Origin: Hankyongella sp964404985
GTDB taxonomy: Bacteria; Pseudomonadota; Alphaproteobacteria; Sphingomonadales; Sphingomonadaceae
Assembly (NCBI GenBank): GCA_964404985.1
Contig: CAYOMD010000003.1
Location: 79,518-143,517 of the forward strand
Reading direction: 5' to 3'
DNA: 64,000 nucleotides
Positions 8,623-17,266 of the stretch are shown one piece after another; the first letter of the stretch is position 1; each line of letters begins with the position of its first letter. The notes beneath the pieces were generated by a model. The model saw nothing but the letters and a program-made list of their open reading frames with translations, made no database searches and was not told the origin of the DNA. The translations under genes and the position numbers were made by a program.

Positions 8623-11600
8623 ATGAAGCTTGGACATTTCTTCACGGACCGCCCGATCTTCGCGGCGGCACTGGCCATCGTCATCATGGTGATCGGCGGC
8701 ATTGCCTACACCGCGCTGCCGGTCTCGCAATACCCGGACATTGCACCGCCGACCATTCAGGTCTCCGCCCAGTATCCGGGGGCCACGGCCCAGACCATTG
8801 CCGAGACGGTGTCGACACCGATCGAGCAGGAAGTCAACGGCATCGAGAACATGTCCTACATGTATTCGAACGCGACCGCCGATGGCCGCATGACCCTCAC
8901 CATCACCTTCAAGCCGGGCACCAACCTCGATACCGCACAGGTGCTGGTGCAGAACCGGGTGGCAATCGCGCAGCCGCGCCTGCCGGAGGAAGTCCGGCGT
9001 TTCGGCATCGTGACCCAGAAGGTCGCGCCCGACATCATGATGGTGATCCACCTGATATCGCCTGATAAATCACGCGATCAGGTCTACATTACCAATTACG
9101 CCCTGCTGCAAATCAAGGACGTGCTGTCCCGGATCGACGGGGTCGGCGACGTCCGTCTGTTCGGCGCACGCGAATATGCCATGCGCATCTGGCTCGACCC
9201 GGACCGCATTGCCGCCGTGGACATGACCGCTGACGAAGTGGTGGCCGCACTCCGGTCACAGAACGTCCAGGTGGCAGGCGGCGCACTGGGGGCACCGCCG
9301 GTCACCACCAATGCCGCTTTTCAGTATAACCTCACCCTGAAAGGCCGGCTCAAGCAACCGGACGAGTTCGGCGATATCGTGGTCAAGACCGGGGAAGACG
9401 GCCGGTTTACCCGCCTGCGGGACGTGGCGCGGGTGGAACTCGGTGCATCCGACTACACAACCAATTCCTATCTGGACGGCGAGACCGCTGTTGCGATGCT
9501 GCTCTCGCAGCGCCCGGGGGCCAATGCGCTGGCGACCTCACAGGAGGTCGTCAAGACGATCACGCAAATGCAGAAGTCCTTTCCGCCGGGACTGGGATAT
9601 AAAATCGTATACAACCCGACCCAGTTCATTCAGGAGTCGGTGGACGAGGTCATCAAGACGATCTGGGAAGCGATCATCCTTGTTGTCGTCGTGGTCATCC
9701 TGTTCCTGCAGACTTGGCGGGCGTCCATCGTCCCGATTATCACCATTCCGGTCTCGCTCATCGGCACCTTCGCGGTGATGCTGGCGTTTGGTTTCAGCCT
9801 CAACAACCTGACGCTGTTCGGGCTGGTGCTCGCCATCGGCATCGTGGTCGACGATGCTATCGTCGTGGTGGAGAACGTCGAGCGGAACCTGCGCCTGGGC
9901 ATGAGCCCGCGCGAGGCGACGCTCAGAACCATGGACGAGGTTGGCGGCGCGCTGATCTCCATCGGCCTCGTGCTGGGTGCCGTGTTCGTGCCCACGGCAT
10001 TCATCCCCGGCATCACCGGCGAGTTCTACCGCCAGTTCGCGCTGACGATTGCCGTTGCGACCGCTATCTCGGTGTTCAACTCCTTCACGCTATCGCCGGC
10101 GCTGGCCCGTATCCTGCTCAAGACACACACTGCCCAGGGGGATGGCCACAAGCACAATCTGCTGGAACGGCTGCTGTTCGATCCGTTTAACCGTGGCTTC
10201 GACTCGCTTGCCAACACCTATGGCCACATCGTCAGCCGGATGACGGGGAAACCCTGGGTCTGGATCGGGGTTTACACGGTTCTGATCGGCGTAACCGGTT
10301 TCATGTTCAGCCTGGTGCCGGGCGGCTTCATTCCGCAGCAGGACCAGGGCTATCTGATCGTTGCCTATCAATTGCCGCCCGGTGCCTCGCTGGAGCGCAC
10401 AGACGCGACCATCAGGAAGGCGGAGCAGATCATGAAGACGGTGAAGGGTACGCGCTTTGCCGTGTCGTTCGCCGGCTTTTCCGGCGCGACCCGTACCCAG
10501 GCATCCAACGCCGGGGCGACCTTCGTAGGCCTGCTGCCGCCCGACGAACGCCCGGGCATCAAGATGCCGCAGATCATCGCGGAGCTGCAGCAGAAACTGG
10601 GTGCCATACAGGATGGCTTCATGATCGTGCTGGCACCGCCCCCGGTGCAGGGTCTGGGCACTTCGGGCGGGTTCACCATGCGGATCGAGGATCGCGGCGG
10701 CGTGGGCACGCAGGCGCTCGCCCAGGCGACCTATGCACTGCTGGGTGCCGCCAGCAAGGACCCGCGGCTGTTCGGCGTGTTCACCCCGTTCGATGCCAGA
10801 ACACCGCAGTTGTATGTCGATATCGATCGCACCAAGGCGGAAATCCTGCGCGTGCCGGTCGAGCGGGTGTTCCGGACGCTCGAGGTCTATCTGGGGTCAT
10901 CCTACGTCAACGATTTCAACCTGTTCAGCCGCACTTATCGGGTGACAGCACAGGCCGACGCGCCGTTCCGGGCGACGCAGGACGATATCGCGCGGTTGCG
11001 CACGCGCTCGGAGACTGGCGGCATCGTGCCGCTCGGCACCTTTGTCGATTTCCGCTGGGAGACCGGGCCGGACCGCTTCCCGCGCTATAACCTCTACCCG
11101 ACCGCCGAACTGCAGGGGAACACCGCCCCCGGCGTCTCCTCCGGCCAGGCCATCGCCATCATGGAGGATCTGGCCGCCAAGGTGCTGCCCAACGGCATCG
11201 GCTATGAATGGACCGACCTCAGCTACGAGCAGAAGCGGGCCGGCAATACCGCCACTTACATTTTCCTGCTCTGTGTGCTGTTTGTCTTCCTGGTGCTTGC
11301 CGCCTCCTACGAAAGCTGGGTGCTGCCGCTCGTCATCATCCTCATCGTGCCGATGTGTCTGCTGGCCGCCATCACCGGCGTGTGGGCGCGCGGCATGGAC
11401 AACAACATCCTCACCCAGGTCGGCCTGATCGTGCTGGTCGGGCTGGCGTGCAAGAACGCCATCCTCATCGTCGAATTTGCGCGCGACCAGGAATATGCCG
11501 GAAAAAGCCCGGTCGATGCGGTCATTGCGGCCTGCCGCTTGCGCCTGCGACCAATTCTGATGACGTCGTTCGCATTCATCCTCGGGGTGGTGCCGTTGCT

Positions 11601-11781
11601 GATCGCCAGCGGTGCCGGCTTCGAGATGCGCCAGGCACTCGGTACGGCCGTGTTCTTCGGCATGCTCGGCGTGACCGTCTTCGGCCTGCTGTTCACGCCG
11701 GTCTTTTACGTTGTGCTGCGACGCCTGACCGGGAACAAGCCACTGAAGCAGCTACATCATGTGCCGGTACCAAACATTTAG
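8623..11781 (+). CDS. RND multidrug efflux pump, AcrB/HAE1 family
   Basis: Proton-driven inner-membrane exporter of 1052 residues, the usual length for the family (AcrB 1049). The N-terminus FFTDRPIFAAALAIVIM is the first membrane helix. The proton-relay pair is Asp410-Asp411 in GIVVDDAIVVVENV, and the relay lysine is Lys944 in GLACKNAILIVEFARD. The two large periplasmic loops are intact. It follows its adaptor by 3 nt. No TolC-type gene is adjacent, so the outer-membrane channel must be encoded elsewhere. Substrate cannot be predicted from the sequence. Confidence 0.95.
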   Translation: MKLGHFFTDRPIFAAALAIVIMVIGGIAYTALPVSQYPDIAPPTIQVSAQYPGATAQTIAETVSTPIEQEVNGIENMSYMYSNATADGRMTLTITFKPGTNLDTAQVLVQNRVAIAQPRLPEEVRRFGIVTQKVAPDIMMVIHLISPDKSRDQVYITNYALLQIKDVLSRIDGVGDVRLFGAREYAMRIWLDPDRIAAVDMTADEVVAALRSQNVQVAGGALGAPPVTTNAAFQYNLTLKGRLKQPDEFGDIVVKTGEDGRFTRLRDVARVELGASDYTTNSYLDGETAVAMLLSQRPGANALATSQEVVKTITQMQKSFPPGLGYKIVYNPTQFIQESVDEVIKTIWEAIILVVVVVILFLQTWRASIVPIITIPVSLIGTFAVMLAFGFSLNNLTLFGLVLAIGIVVDDAIVVVENVERNLRLGMSPREATLRTMDEVGGALISIGLVLGAVFVPTAFIPGITGEFYRQFALTIAVATAISVFNSFTLSPALARILLKTHTAQGDGHKHNLLERLLFDPFNRGFDSLANTYGHIVSRMTGKPWVWIGVYTVLIGVTGFMFSLVPGGFIPQQDQGYLIVAYQLPPGASLERTDATIRKAEQIMKTVKGTRFAVSFAGFSGATRTQASNAGATFVGLLPPDERPGIKMPQIIAELQQKLGAIQDGFMIVLAPPPVQGLGTSGGFTMRIEDRGGVGTQALAQATYALLGAASKDPRLFGVFTPFDARTPQLYVDIDRTKAEILRVPVERVFRTLEVYLGSSYVNDFNLFSRTYRVTAQADAPFRATQDDIARLRTRSETGGIVPLGTFVDFRWETGPDRFPRYNLYPTAELQGNTAPGVSSGQAIAIMEDLAAKVLPNGIGYEWTDLSYEQKRAGNTATYIFLLCVLFVFLVLAASYESWVLPLVIILIVPMCLLAAITGVWARGMDNNILTQVGLIVLVGLACKNAILIVEFARDQEYAGKSPVDAVIAACRLRLRPILMTSFAFILGVVPLLIASGAGFEMRQALGTAVFFGMLGVTVFGLLFTPVFYVVLRRLTGNKPLKQLHHVPVPNI

Positions 11782-11786
11782 GCCGG

Positions 11787-11921
11787 GATGACATTACATA
11801 AAATCACGACCCTCACCGTTCGTGTCGAGCCAAGTCGAGACACGTCCAGTGAGTGATGGTAGATTATACTGAAGCTGCCCCTCGACCGGGCTCGGGGCGA
11901 ACGGTTCAAACTAAAGTCATC
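11787..11921. repeat. Family B palindromic element, copy 1
   Basis: Two hairpins face each other. The left (GTGTCGAG...CTCGACAC type, 11822-11843) is preceded by ACCGTTCG. The right (CCCCTCGACCGGGCTCGGGG) is followed by CGAACGGT, the complement of the left edge. The right tail AACGGTTCAAACTAAAGTCA recurs, with changes, at the other two copies (15672-15766 and 32668-32852). The left outer boundary is uncertain. Confidence 0.65.
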
Positions 11922-11980
11922 AGGCTCTAGACGCTATTCCGGATACGCCCAGACAGTTGCAGAGGCTGCACGAGCCTTCT

Positions 11981-12052
11981 AGAGCAACGGACTTTAAATC
12001 CGCATCAGCCTGATGGCATGCTCAGTGCGGATTTAAAGTCCAAAGTTGCTCT
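11981..12052. repeat. Family C long inverted repeat, copy 1
   Basis: Arms of 24 and 27 nt (11981-12004 and 12026-12052) are complementary apart from a 3-nt insertion. The left arm begins AGAGCAACGGACTTTAAATC and the right arm ends AAAGTTGCTCT. The loop is 21 nt. A second copy with the same arm sequence is at 47815-47885. Confidence 0.75.
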
Positions 12053-12067
12053 AATAACCCATAAATC

Positions 12068-12143
12068 TAAAGCATCTTTGCCCCTTAAATGCGACAAAGC
12101 GCTCTATCTCGAATGTGGGTCGCATTTAAGGCGCGATGCTTTA
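12068..12143. repeat. Nested palindrome upstream of radA, related to family C
   Basis: Outer arms TAAAGCATC and GATGCTTTA (12068-12076, 12135-12143) enclose inner arms CTTAAATGCGAC and GTCGCATTTAAG (12084-12095, 12119-12130). Both pairs are perfect. The left arm aligns with the family C arm (AAGCATCTTTG against AAGCAACTTTGG), so it looks like a diverged copy. It could also influence radA expression. Confidence 0.65.
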
Positions 12144-12170
12144 TATGTTCGCTAAACGTTCTGGAACATC

Positions 12171-13544
12171 ATGGCCAAACCGCAAACCCGCTACGTCTGC
12201 CAATCCTGCGGCACTGTCTCCCCCAAGTGGATGGGCCAGTGCGCCGACTGCAACGCCTGGAACAGCTTCCAGGCTGAGGCGCAGATAAAGCCGACCGACA
12301 GCCACCTGGGGCTGCGCACCGGCGGGCGGGCGATCCCGCTGGAGCCGCTCAGCAGCGAGACCGCCCCGCCGCCCCGCCGCGCGACCGGGCTCGGTGAGTT
12401 TGACCGCGCACTCGGCGGTGGTCTGGTACGTGGCTCGGCAATACTGATCGGCGGCGACCCCGGCATCGGCAAATCGACGCTGCTGCTGCAATCGGCTGCC
12501 GCTGTGGCCCGCAATGGTGGCCGGGTGGTCTATCTGTCCGGCGAAGAAGCCGCAGACCAGGTGCGGCTGCGCGCGCGCCGCATGGGCCTGAGCGACGCCC
12601 CAGTCGTACTCGGCACCGGCACGGCACTGCGGGATATTCTGGCCACCCTGCAGAACGGCCCGCCGCCGGACATGGTGATCATCGACTCGATCCAGACTCT
12701 CTACTCCGACCAGATCGAGGCAGCACCGGGCACCGTCAGCCAGGTGCGCGTCTGCGCGCACGAGTTGATCCGCTATGCCAAGACCAGCGGCGCGGCCGTG
12801 GTTCTCGTCGGGCATGTCACCAAGGACGGCCAGATCGCCGGGCCGCGGGTGATGGAGCACATGGTCGATACCGTGCTCTACTTCGAGGGCGACCGCGCCC
12901 ATCCGTTCCGCATTCTGCGTGCGGTCAAGAACCGCTTCGGCGGCACTGACGAGATCGGCGTGTTCGAGATGGCGGATGTCGGCCTGGTCGAGGTGAGCAA
13001 CCCGTCGGCCTTGTTTCTCTCCCAACGCGCCGAGCCGGTGCCTGGCGCGGTCGTGTTCGCCGGGATGGAGGGCACCCGGCCGTTGCTGGTCGAGATTCAG
13101 GCGCTGGTGGTGCGCCTGCCGACAGGGGCAACGCCGCGCCGGGCCGTCGTCGGGTGGGACAGCAGCCGGCTGGCGATGGTGCTGGCGGTGCTGGAGGCGC
13201 GCTGCGGCCTGACCTTCGGGTCCTGCGAAGTCTACCTCAATGTCGCGGGTGGCCTGCGTGTGGGCGAGCCCGCTGCCGATCTGGCCGTCGCTGCAGCACT
13301 GGTCTCGGCATTGACCGACAAGCCGCTGCCGGTCGACACGGTGGCGTTCGGGGAGATTGCGCTCTCCGGGGAGGTACGCCCGGTCAGCCAGAGCCTCGGG
13401 CGGCTGAAGGAGGCGGCAAAACTGGGCTTCAAGTCCGCACTCTGCGCCGGATCGCCGCAAACCGCGGGCGCTGTGCCGGAAATCCGCGTCATGACCCTGC
13501 CGACGGTCGGCAGCCTCGTTGACCGTATCCTGCATGCGGCCTAG
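12171..13544 (+). CDS. radA: DNA repair ATPase RadA
   Basis: RecA-like branch-migration ATPase that helps complete recombination. The protein is 457 aa. It starts with a four-cysteine zinc finger (Cys10, 13, 24, 27). It has Walker A GGDPGIGKST, the RadA-specific KNRFG motif (VKNRFGGTDEIGVFEM) and a C-terminal Lon-type fold without protease function. It is followed 9 nt later by cvpA, a common proteobacterial pairing. Confidence 0.97.
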   Translation: MAKPQTRYVCQSCGTVSPKWMGQCADCNAWNSFQAEAQIKPTDSHLGLRTGGRAIPLEPLSSETAPPPRRATGLGEFDRALGGGLVRGSAILIGGDPGIGKSTLLLQSAAAVARNGGRVVYLSGEEAADQVRLRARRMGLSDAPVVLGTGTALRDILATLQNGPPPDMVIIDSIQTLYSDQIEAAPGTVSQVRVCAHELIRYAKTSGAAVVLVGHVTKDGQIAGPRVMEHMVDTVLYFEGDRAHPFRILRAVKNRFGGTDEIGVFEMADVGLVEVSNPSALFLSQRAEPVPGAVVFAGMEGTRPLLVEIQALVVRLPTGATPRRAVVGWDSSRLAMVLAVLEARCGLTFGSCEVYLNVAGGLRVGEPAADLAVAAALVSALTDKPLPVDTVAFGEIALSGEVRPVSQSLGRLKEAAKLGFKSALCAGSPQTAGAVPEIRVMTLPTVGSLVDRILHAA

Positions 13545-13553
13545 TTTGTTCCA

Positions 13554-14195
13554 ATGGCGACATTTGATATCTTTTTTGTGGTGGTGGTGGGTCTATCCAC
13601 CCTGTTCGGACTGACGCGGGGACTGGTGGCGGAAAGCCTGGGGCTGGCAGCATGGGGTGTCGCGATCCTGGCCCTCAAATTCCTGTTTGCGCCGGTCTCG
13701 CTCTGGCTGCGCGGGACCACCGGCTCTGCCCCGCTTGGTGACGTCGCCGCGCTGATCCTCATCGTCTTGCTGGCAGTGGGTTTGACCCGCCTGTTCGCCA
13801 TGATGCTGCGCGACCGGGTCAAGGACTCCGGCCTCGGCCCGGTAGACCGCGTCATGGGGGCGGCCTTCGGCCTGACCCGCGGCGTTGTGCTGATCTCACT
13901 GGTCTATCTGGGGCTTGCCTTCATGGTCAGCCGAGAGGCGATGCCGGACTGGATCGTCACGGCACGCAGCTTCCCGATTGTTGACAACACCGCGACCGCC
14001 CTGCGGCAGTTTATCGGCGCTCTCAGAAGCGAGGATGCCCTGACTGTCGAACACCTGCCGTACGGACATCCGCCCATCGACGAGTTCATTGATCCTGGCC
14101 AGGCACCATCCCTGCCCGGCGGCTACACCGACGAGGAGCAGCGCGAACTGGAAAAGCTGCTGGAGAAGAACCAGCATGAAGCGGTTGGCATCTAG
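13554..14195 (+). CDS. cvpA: CvpA family membrane protein
   Basis: Integral membrane protein of 213 aa. It has four hydrophobic segments (about residues 5-25, 30-48, 62-82 and 104-124) and a polar C-terminal tail of about 80 residues. Family hallmarks are the N-terminal DIFFVVVVGLSTLFGLTRG and the central VDRVMGAAFGLTRGVVL. In E. coli cvpA affects colicin V production and envelope homeostasis; the molecular role is unsettled. It is usually next to purF, but here cysS follows. Confidence 0.88.
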   Translation: MATFDIFFVVVVGLSTLFGLTRGLVAESLGLAAWGVAILALKFLFAPVSLWLRGTTGSAPLGDVAALILIVLLAVGLTRLFAMMLRDRVKDSGLGPVDRVMGAAFGLTRGVVLISLVYLGLAFMVSREAMPDWIVTARSFPIVDNTATALRQFIGALRSEDALTVEHLPYGHPPIDEFIDPGQAPSLPGGYTDEEQRELEKLLEKNQHEAVGI

Positions 14196-14221
14196 CACGC
14201 TGCTCGGCTAAACCCCGCGCC

Positions 14222-15640
14222 ATGATCCAGCTTTATGACACCCGCGCACGCACCGTGCGCCCGTTCACCCCGATCAATCCCGAACGTATCACCCTGTATG
14301 TGTGCGGGCCGACGGTCTGGAACCAGGCGCATATCGGCAATGCCCGGCCACCGGTGGTGTTCGACGTGCTGGTGCGCCTGCTGCGCCAGCACTACGGCGC
14401 GGATGCTGTGGTCTATGCCCGCAACATCACGGACGTGGACGACAAGATCAACGCAGCCGCCGCAGCGCTCGACGATGGCCAGCCGATGAACGCACGTATC
14501 GCTGCGATCACCGCGAAATACGAGGCGATCTACCTCGACGATATGGCGGCGCTCGCGGTCGAGCCGCCATCACTGGCACCGCACGCGACGGCCCACATCG
14601 AGACCATCATCGGGTTCATCGCGGAGCTCATGGCAGCAGGCTTTGCTTATGCCGCCGAGGGGCATGTGCTGTTCGAGGTGGCGCGCTATGCCGAATACGG
14701 CGCGCTCTCCGGCCGTTCGCTCGACGACATGATCGCCGGGGCCCGGGTCGAGGTCGCGCCCTACAAGCGCGCGCCGGCGGACTTCGTGCTGTGGAAGCCC
14801 TCAAACCCAGACCAGCCGGGCTGGGACAGTCCATGGGGTATTGGCCGCCCCGGCTGGCATATCGAGTGCTCGGCGATGATCCGCGCCGAACTGGGCACCA
14901 CGATCGACATTCACGGCGGCGGGCAGGACCTGATCTTCCCGCACCATGAGAACGAGATCGCGCAATCCGTGTGCGCCAACCATGCGCCACTGGCCAACTA
15001 CTGGATGCATAACGGCTTTCTCTCGATGGACCGGGAGAAAATGTCGAAGTCGCTCGGCAACGTGAAGCTGGTGGGCGACATCCTCGATCATCTGGTCGCG
15101 CGCTATAACACCACGCGGCCTGCCGCCGGCGAGATCGTCCGGCTCGCACTGCTCTCCGCGCATTACCGCCAGCCGCTCGACTGGTCGGACGATCTGGTAG
15201 AGCGCTGCAAGCACACGCTGGATGGCTTCTACCAGACCCTGCGCGATACCTTAGGTGGGCTGCATGCCGCCGCCGACCCGGGCGTGCTGGCCGCACTCGC
15301 CGACGACCTGAACACACCGGCAGCCATCAGCCACCTGCACAGCCTGCGCAGCGGGCTGGAGGCGGCCCGGCGAGCGGGAGGCGACACGGCGAGCCTGCAT
15401 GCGAGCCTGCGCGCCTCTGGTGCCCTGCTGGGCCTGCTGCAGCAGGATGCGCACGCCTGGTTCACCGCCAGCGACACCGCAAGCCTGACGCCGGAGGACA
15501 TCGAGGCGCGGATTGCCGCGCGTACCGCCGCCAGGCAGGCGCGCGACTTTGCCACGGCTGACCGCATCCGGGATGAGCTCAAGGCCCAGGGCGTGGAGCT
15601 GCAGGACAGCCCCGCCGGCATCACCTGGCGCCGGGTGTAG
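14222..15640 (+). CDS. cysS: Cysteine--tRNA ligase
   Basis: Class I synthetase of 472 aa. The zinc ligand Cys28 lies in LYVCGPTVW, and the HIGH-type motif is HIGN at residues 37-40. The second zinc-site region is WHIECSAM, with downstream FPHHENEIAQ. The KMSKS motif is intact with Lys273 (REKMSKSLGN). The C-terminal helical domain is complete. A family B repeat follows the stop. Confidence 0.97.
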   Translation: MIQLYDTRARTVRPFTPINPERITLYVCGPTVWNQAHIGNARPPVVFDVLVRLLRQHYGADAVVYARNITDVDDKINAAAAALDDGQPMNARIAAITAKYEAIYLDDMAALAVEPPSLAPHATAHIETIIGFIAELMAAGFAYAAEGHVLFEVARYAEYGALSGRSLDDMIAGARVEVAPYKRAPADFVLWKPSNPDQPGWDSPWGIGRPGWHIECSAMIRAELGTTIDIHGGGQDLIFPHHENEIAQSVCANHAPLANYWMHNGFLSMDREKMSKSLGNVKLVGDILDHLVARYNTTRPAAGEIVRLALLSAHYRQPLDWSDDLVERCKHTLDGFYQTLRDTLGGLHAAADPGVLAALADDLNTPAAISHLHSLRSGLEAARRAGGDTASLHASLRASGALLGLLQQDAHAWFTASDTASLTPEDIEARIAARTAARQARDFATADRIRDELKAQGVELQDSPAGITWRRV

Positions 15641-15671
15641 ACGGCAGGGTTTCAGGCACTTTGGAACCCCT

Positions 15672-15766
15672 CCCCGTTCGTGTCGAGCCCTTTCGAGACA
15701 CGTCCTCATGATGCTGGAGCTGCCCCTCGACCGGACTCGGGGCGAACGGTTCCGTTGAAGGCCATC
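15672..15766. repeat. Family B palindromic element, copy 2
   Basis: Contains CCCCGTTCGTGTCGAGCCC...GAGACACG, then CCCCTCGACCGGACTCGGGG and GCGAACGGTT. This is the same pair of opposed hairpins as at 11787-11921. The tail AACGGTTCCGTTGAAGGCCA is more diverged. It sits between cysS and the Fe-S scaffold gene. Confidence 0.65.
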
Positions 15767-15814
15767 AGAGAGTGGGGGCTGGCAAGAATCGGCTTTGCGC
15801 CTTATGTCTGCCCC

Positions 15815-16252
15815 ATGAACGAGCAGCTTTACAACACCCGCATCCTGCGCCTGGCGGCCAGCATTCCGCATCACGAACGTCTTGCGCGCCCGCAGGCCAG
15901 CGTCACCAAGGTCAGCCCGATCTGCGGCAGCCGGGTGATCGTGGATGTGGCGGTGCAGGACGGCGTGATCGCGGGTTTCGGGCAGGAGGTTCGTGCCTGC
16001 GCTCTGGGTCAGGCGTCTGCCAGTATTCTCGGCGGCGTGGTGCTTGGCCGTTCGCTGGCGGAGCTGGCGCAGGGCCGGGCCCAGTTGCGCGCCTTGCTAG
16101 AGGGGGATGACAACCCACCAGCAGCCCCGTTCGACGCGCTGGAGATTTTCACTCCCGCCGTGCCGCACCGGGCGCGCCATGCCTCGATCCTGCTGGCCTG
16201 GGATGCGGTGGTCGAGGCGGTCCAGCAGGCATCAAGCGAAGCCACTGCTTGA
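15815..16252 (+). CDS. Iron-sulfur cluster assembly scaffold protein (NifU N-terminal type)
   Basis: A 145-aa protein of the IscU/SufU/NifU-N fold, which assembles and passes on Fe-S clusters. Two expected cysteine positions are present: ICGSR (Cys42) and VRACALGQAS (Cys66). The third is not obvious: the usual C-terminal cysteine region reads IFTPAVPHRARHAS, with histidines instead. This matches a divergent alphaproteobacterial subgroup. The ATG at 15815 is chosen because the longer frame begins inside the repeat. It overlaps the open frame of the next gene only if that gene used an upstream start. Confidence 0.8.
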   Translation: MNEQLYNTRILRLAASIPHHERLARPQASVTKVSPICGSRVIVDVAVQDGVIAGFGQEVRACALGQASASILGGVVLGRSLAELAQGRAQLRALLEGDDNPPAAPFDALEIFTPAVPHRARHASILLAWDAVVEAVQQASSEATA

Positions 16253-16299
16253 TTTTTGCGCCGCGATGCGCTTGGAACGCGGGTCCAGCAGGAACCCCG

Positions 16300-16680
16300 A
16301 TGACATTCGAGATCACCAAATCCTTCACGTTTGATGCGGCCCACCAGCTTGGCGCCAACGTCGCGCCCGGCCACCGCTACGGCACGATTCACGGCCACAG
16401 CTTCGAGGCAGAGCTGGCGTTTGCCGGTGCGCCTGATCCCGCGACCGGCTGGATCCGAGACTTCGAGGAGATCAACGCTGTTGTCGCCGGTGTGCGCGCC
16501 ACGCTTGACCACAGCTACCTGAACGATGTGCCGGGGCTGGAGCGCCCGACGCTGGAGCGTCTCTGCCAATGGCTATGGGACCATGTGAAGCCGCAGATGC
16601 CGGAGCTGGTGAAAGTCAGCGTCCGCCGCGGCTCAAGCCGGGAAGGCTGCAGCTACACTGGCCCCGATGCCCGCGCCTGA
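16300..16680 (+). CDS. 6-pyruvoyl-tetrahydropterin synthase family (QueD-like), catalytic residues altered
   Basis: A 126-aa PTPS-fold protein starting at 16300 (MTFEITKSFTFDAAH). The three zinc histidines are present: His15 in DAAHQLG, and His31 and His33 in TIHGHSF. Asp70-His71 (LDHSYLND) are also present. The position of the catalytic cysteine of QueD (Cys27 in E. coli) is Tyr27 here (GHRYGTIHGHS), and the catalytic glutamate near residue 110 is replaced by Arg-Gly. Canonical 6-carboxytetrahydropterin synthase activity is therefore doubtful; a related pterin activity is possible. Its 3' end overlaps recR by 14 nt. Confidence 0.82.
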   Translation: MTFEITKSFTFDAAHQLGANVAPGHRYGTIHGHSFEAELAFAGAPDPATGWIRDFEEINAVVAGVRATLDHSYLNDVPGLERPTLERLCQWLWDHVKPQMPELVKVSVRRGSSREGCSYTGPDARA

Positions 16681-17263
16681 GCTCGAACGCCTGATCCAGA
16701 CGCTGGCCCGCCTGCCGGGGCTCGGCCCGCGCTCGGCGCGCCGGGCAGTGCTGCAGATGATTGCCAAGCGCCAGACTCTGATGGAGCCGCTGATTGCAGC
16801 GCTGGCCAGCGTCAGCCAGACCCTGAGCCAGTGCCAGGTCTGCGGCAATATCGATACCATTGACCCCTGCGCCCTGTGCGCCGACCCGCGGCGAGACCCC
16901 GGCCTGCTGTGTGTCGTGGAGGGGGTGGCCGACCTCTGGGCGCTCGACCGCAGCAGCCTGTTCGGCGGGCGTTACCATGTGCTCGGCGGGCGCTTGTCTG
17001 CCCTCGACGGTGTGCGACCGGAGGACTTGCGCATCGACGGTCTGCTCGCCCGCGTCGCATCTGGCGGGGTGCAGGAGGTGATCCTGGCGCTGAACGCGAC
17101 ACTCGAAGGCCAGACCACGGCGCATTATCTGGCCGACCAGCTTGCGGCCTATCCGGTTCGGGTCACCCAGTTGGCCCATGGCATGCCGGTCGGCGGCGAA
17201 CTTGACTATCTGGACGACGGCACGCTGGCGCAGGCTTTGAAAGCCCGCAGGCCTTTGAGCTGA
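16667..17263 (+). CDS. recR: Recombination protein RecR
   Basis: RecR works with RecF and RecO to load RecA onto gapped DNA. The 198-aa length is standard. Visible parts are the N-terminal helix-hairpin-helix (LARLPGLGPRSARRAVLQ), a four-cysteine zinc finger (Cys56, 59, 68, 71) and the TOPRIM domain (LCVVEGVADLWALD). It starts within the QueD-like gene and is followed immediately by the phosphotransferase gene, so the three may be translated from one message. Confidence 0.96.
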   Translation: MPAPELERLIQTLARLPGLGPRSARRAVLQMIAKRQTLMEPLIAALASVSQTLSQCQVCGNIDTIDPCALCADPRRDPGLLCVVEGVADLWALDRSSLFGGRYHVLGGRLSALDGVRPEDLRIDGLLARVASGGVQEVILALNATLEGQTTAHYLADQLAAYPVRVTQLAHGMPVGGELDYLDDGTLAQALKARRPLS

Positions 17264-17266
17264 GTG

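Larger units (their letters stand above)
11782..12170. other. Repeat-rich intergenic region before radA
   Basis: These 389 nt carry no credible gene. They hold three palindromic units in a row: a family B element (11787-11921), a family C element (11981-12052) and a related nested palindrome (12068-12143) that ends 27 nt before the radA start. I could not pick out a clear radA promoter. Confidence 0.75.
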
